Assembly: GCF_013004065.1 (NCBI RefSeq)
Contig: NZ_CP053084.1
Location: forward strand, 1,550,001-1,614,000
Direction: 5' to 3'
Length of the DNA: 64,000 nucleotides
Source of the DNA: Limnobacter sp. SAORIC-580
Lineage (GTDB): Bacteria; Pseudomonadota; Gammaproteobacteria; Burkholderiales; Burkholderiaceae_B
This document shows positions 63,549 through 64,000 of the stretch, piece after piece (position 1 is the first letter of the stretch; each line of letters begins with the position of its first letter). The notes below the pieces were generated by a model. That model worked only from the letters and a program-made list of their open reading frames with translations. It was not told the origin of the DNA and searched no databases. A program made the position numbers and the translations under genes.

Positions 63549-64000
63549 ATGTTTTGCGACATCAGACTGACAGCACGTTGCGCACGTGCTTCCTTAACAA
63601 TCCTGCTGGCGAGTACTGCAGCATTTGGCTTGTCAAACAATGCGCTGGCGGCTTATGACTTTTCAAAGCTGGGAACAGCGATCGAGACATTGTCGCCGGA
63701 GACCGTCGATGACTGGGAAAAGAAAGCCAAGGCTGGCGATGCCATGGCGCAGAACATCATGGGTCTCGCCTACAAATGCGGCATGGGCGTGAAGCAAGAC
63801 CACGCGGCGTCCATCAAGTGGTTCCACAGGGCGGCCGAGCAGGGTGAAGCTGATGCGCAGTTCAACCTGGGGCGCCTCTACGGAAGCGAAGTCGACGGTA
63901 TGTATAAGAATGGGCGTGCGGCTCCTGCCAACGATGCACAAGCGTTCAAGTGGTATCGCCTCTCTGCCGAGCAAGGGCATACTCAGGCGCAAGTCAGGCT
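63549..64000 (+). CDS. Sel1-like repeat protein, N-terminal part (cut by window edge)
   Basis: The first 150 codons are visible. A signal peptide-like start (LTILLASTAAFGLSNNALA) is followed by Sel1/TPR-type repeats: AGDAMAQNIMGLAYKCGMGV, HAASIKWFHRAAEQGEADAQ, FNLGRLYG, and AFKWYRLSAEQGHTQAQV. Such proteins mediate protein-protein contacts in the periplasm. It lies 35 nt after merA with a GAGGAG site, apparently as part of the mer operon, although it is not a standard mer gene. Confidence 0.85.
   Translation, partial: MFCDIRLTARCARASLTILLASTAAFGLSNNALAAYDFSKLGTAIETLSPETVDDWEKKAKAGDAMAQNIMGLAYKCGMGVKQDHAASIKWFHRAAEQGEADAQFNLGRLYGSEVDGMYKNGRAAPANDAQAFKWYRLSAEQGHTQAQVR

Overview
The window reads as the chromosome of a betaproteobacterium of the order Burkholderiales. 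The evidence is the conserved block rne-rluC ... yceD-rpmF-plsX-fabHDG-acpP-fabF, the following rpoE-rseA-rseB-mucD-lepA-lepB-rnc-era-recO-pdxJ-acpS-nagZ block, and a betaproteobacterial formate dehydrogenase cluster with DUF3305/DUF3306 genes. Base composition is moderate for the order. A Limnobacter-like genus would fit, but that is inference.

Region 1 (1-9.7 kb): the start of moaA, then a formate dehydrogenase locus: DUF3305, DUF3306, a large polyferredoxin, a TorD-type chaperone, a small Tat protein, and the FdhA/FdhB/cytochrome b subunits with a small lipoprotein gene between the last two. A very good sigma-54 (-24/-12) promoter with an upstream dyad precedes the polyferredoxin gene. Region 2 (9.7-11.2 kb): a CalB-like lipase lipoprotein, also behind a sigma-54-type promoter. 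Region 3 (11.2-49.5 kb): core genes for RNA processing (rne, rluC), fatty acid and phospholipid synthesis, the sigma-E envelope stress circuit (rpoE-rseA-rseB-mucD), lepA/lepB/rnc/era, pyridoxine synthesis, peptidoglycan recycling, redox repair, and mltG-tmk-holB-pilZ-tatD. Genes are densely packed with many ATGA overlaps.

Region 4 (49.5-57.2 kb): a PAS-containing chemoreceptor, then accessory DNA. This holds a KfrA-like coiled-coil DNA-binding protein divergent from a tyrosine recombinase, with shared palindromic operators. It is followed by a small XRE regulator divergent from an operon of an unknown protein plus an SF2 helicase, and then a DUF2971 gene. The palindrome-controlled promoter makes this the best candidate for an undescribed (perhaps phage defence) module. 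Region 5 (57.2-64 kb): a layered metal-resistance hotspot. It contains a broken histidine kinase cut by an IS66-family end, an lspA / CDF transporter / CadR-type unit, a symporter fragment cut by a second IS66 end, and IS66 tnpA plus a tnpB stump. The tnpB stump is interrupted by the 38-bp end of a Tn21-type mercury transposon (merR-merTPA plus a Sel1-repeat gene that runs off the window).

Start codons were chosen from visible Shine-Dalgarno (SD) sequences and family N-termini, so several differ from the longest reading frame. All family assignments come from recognised motifs and remembered family features; no database search was run.
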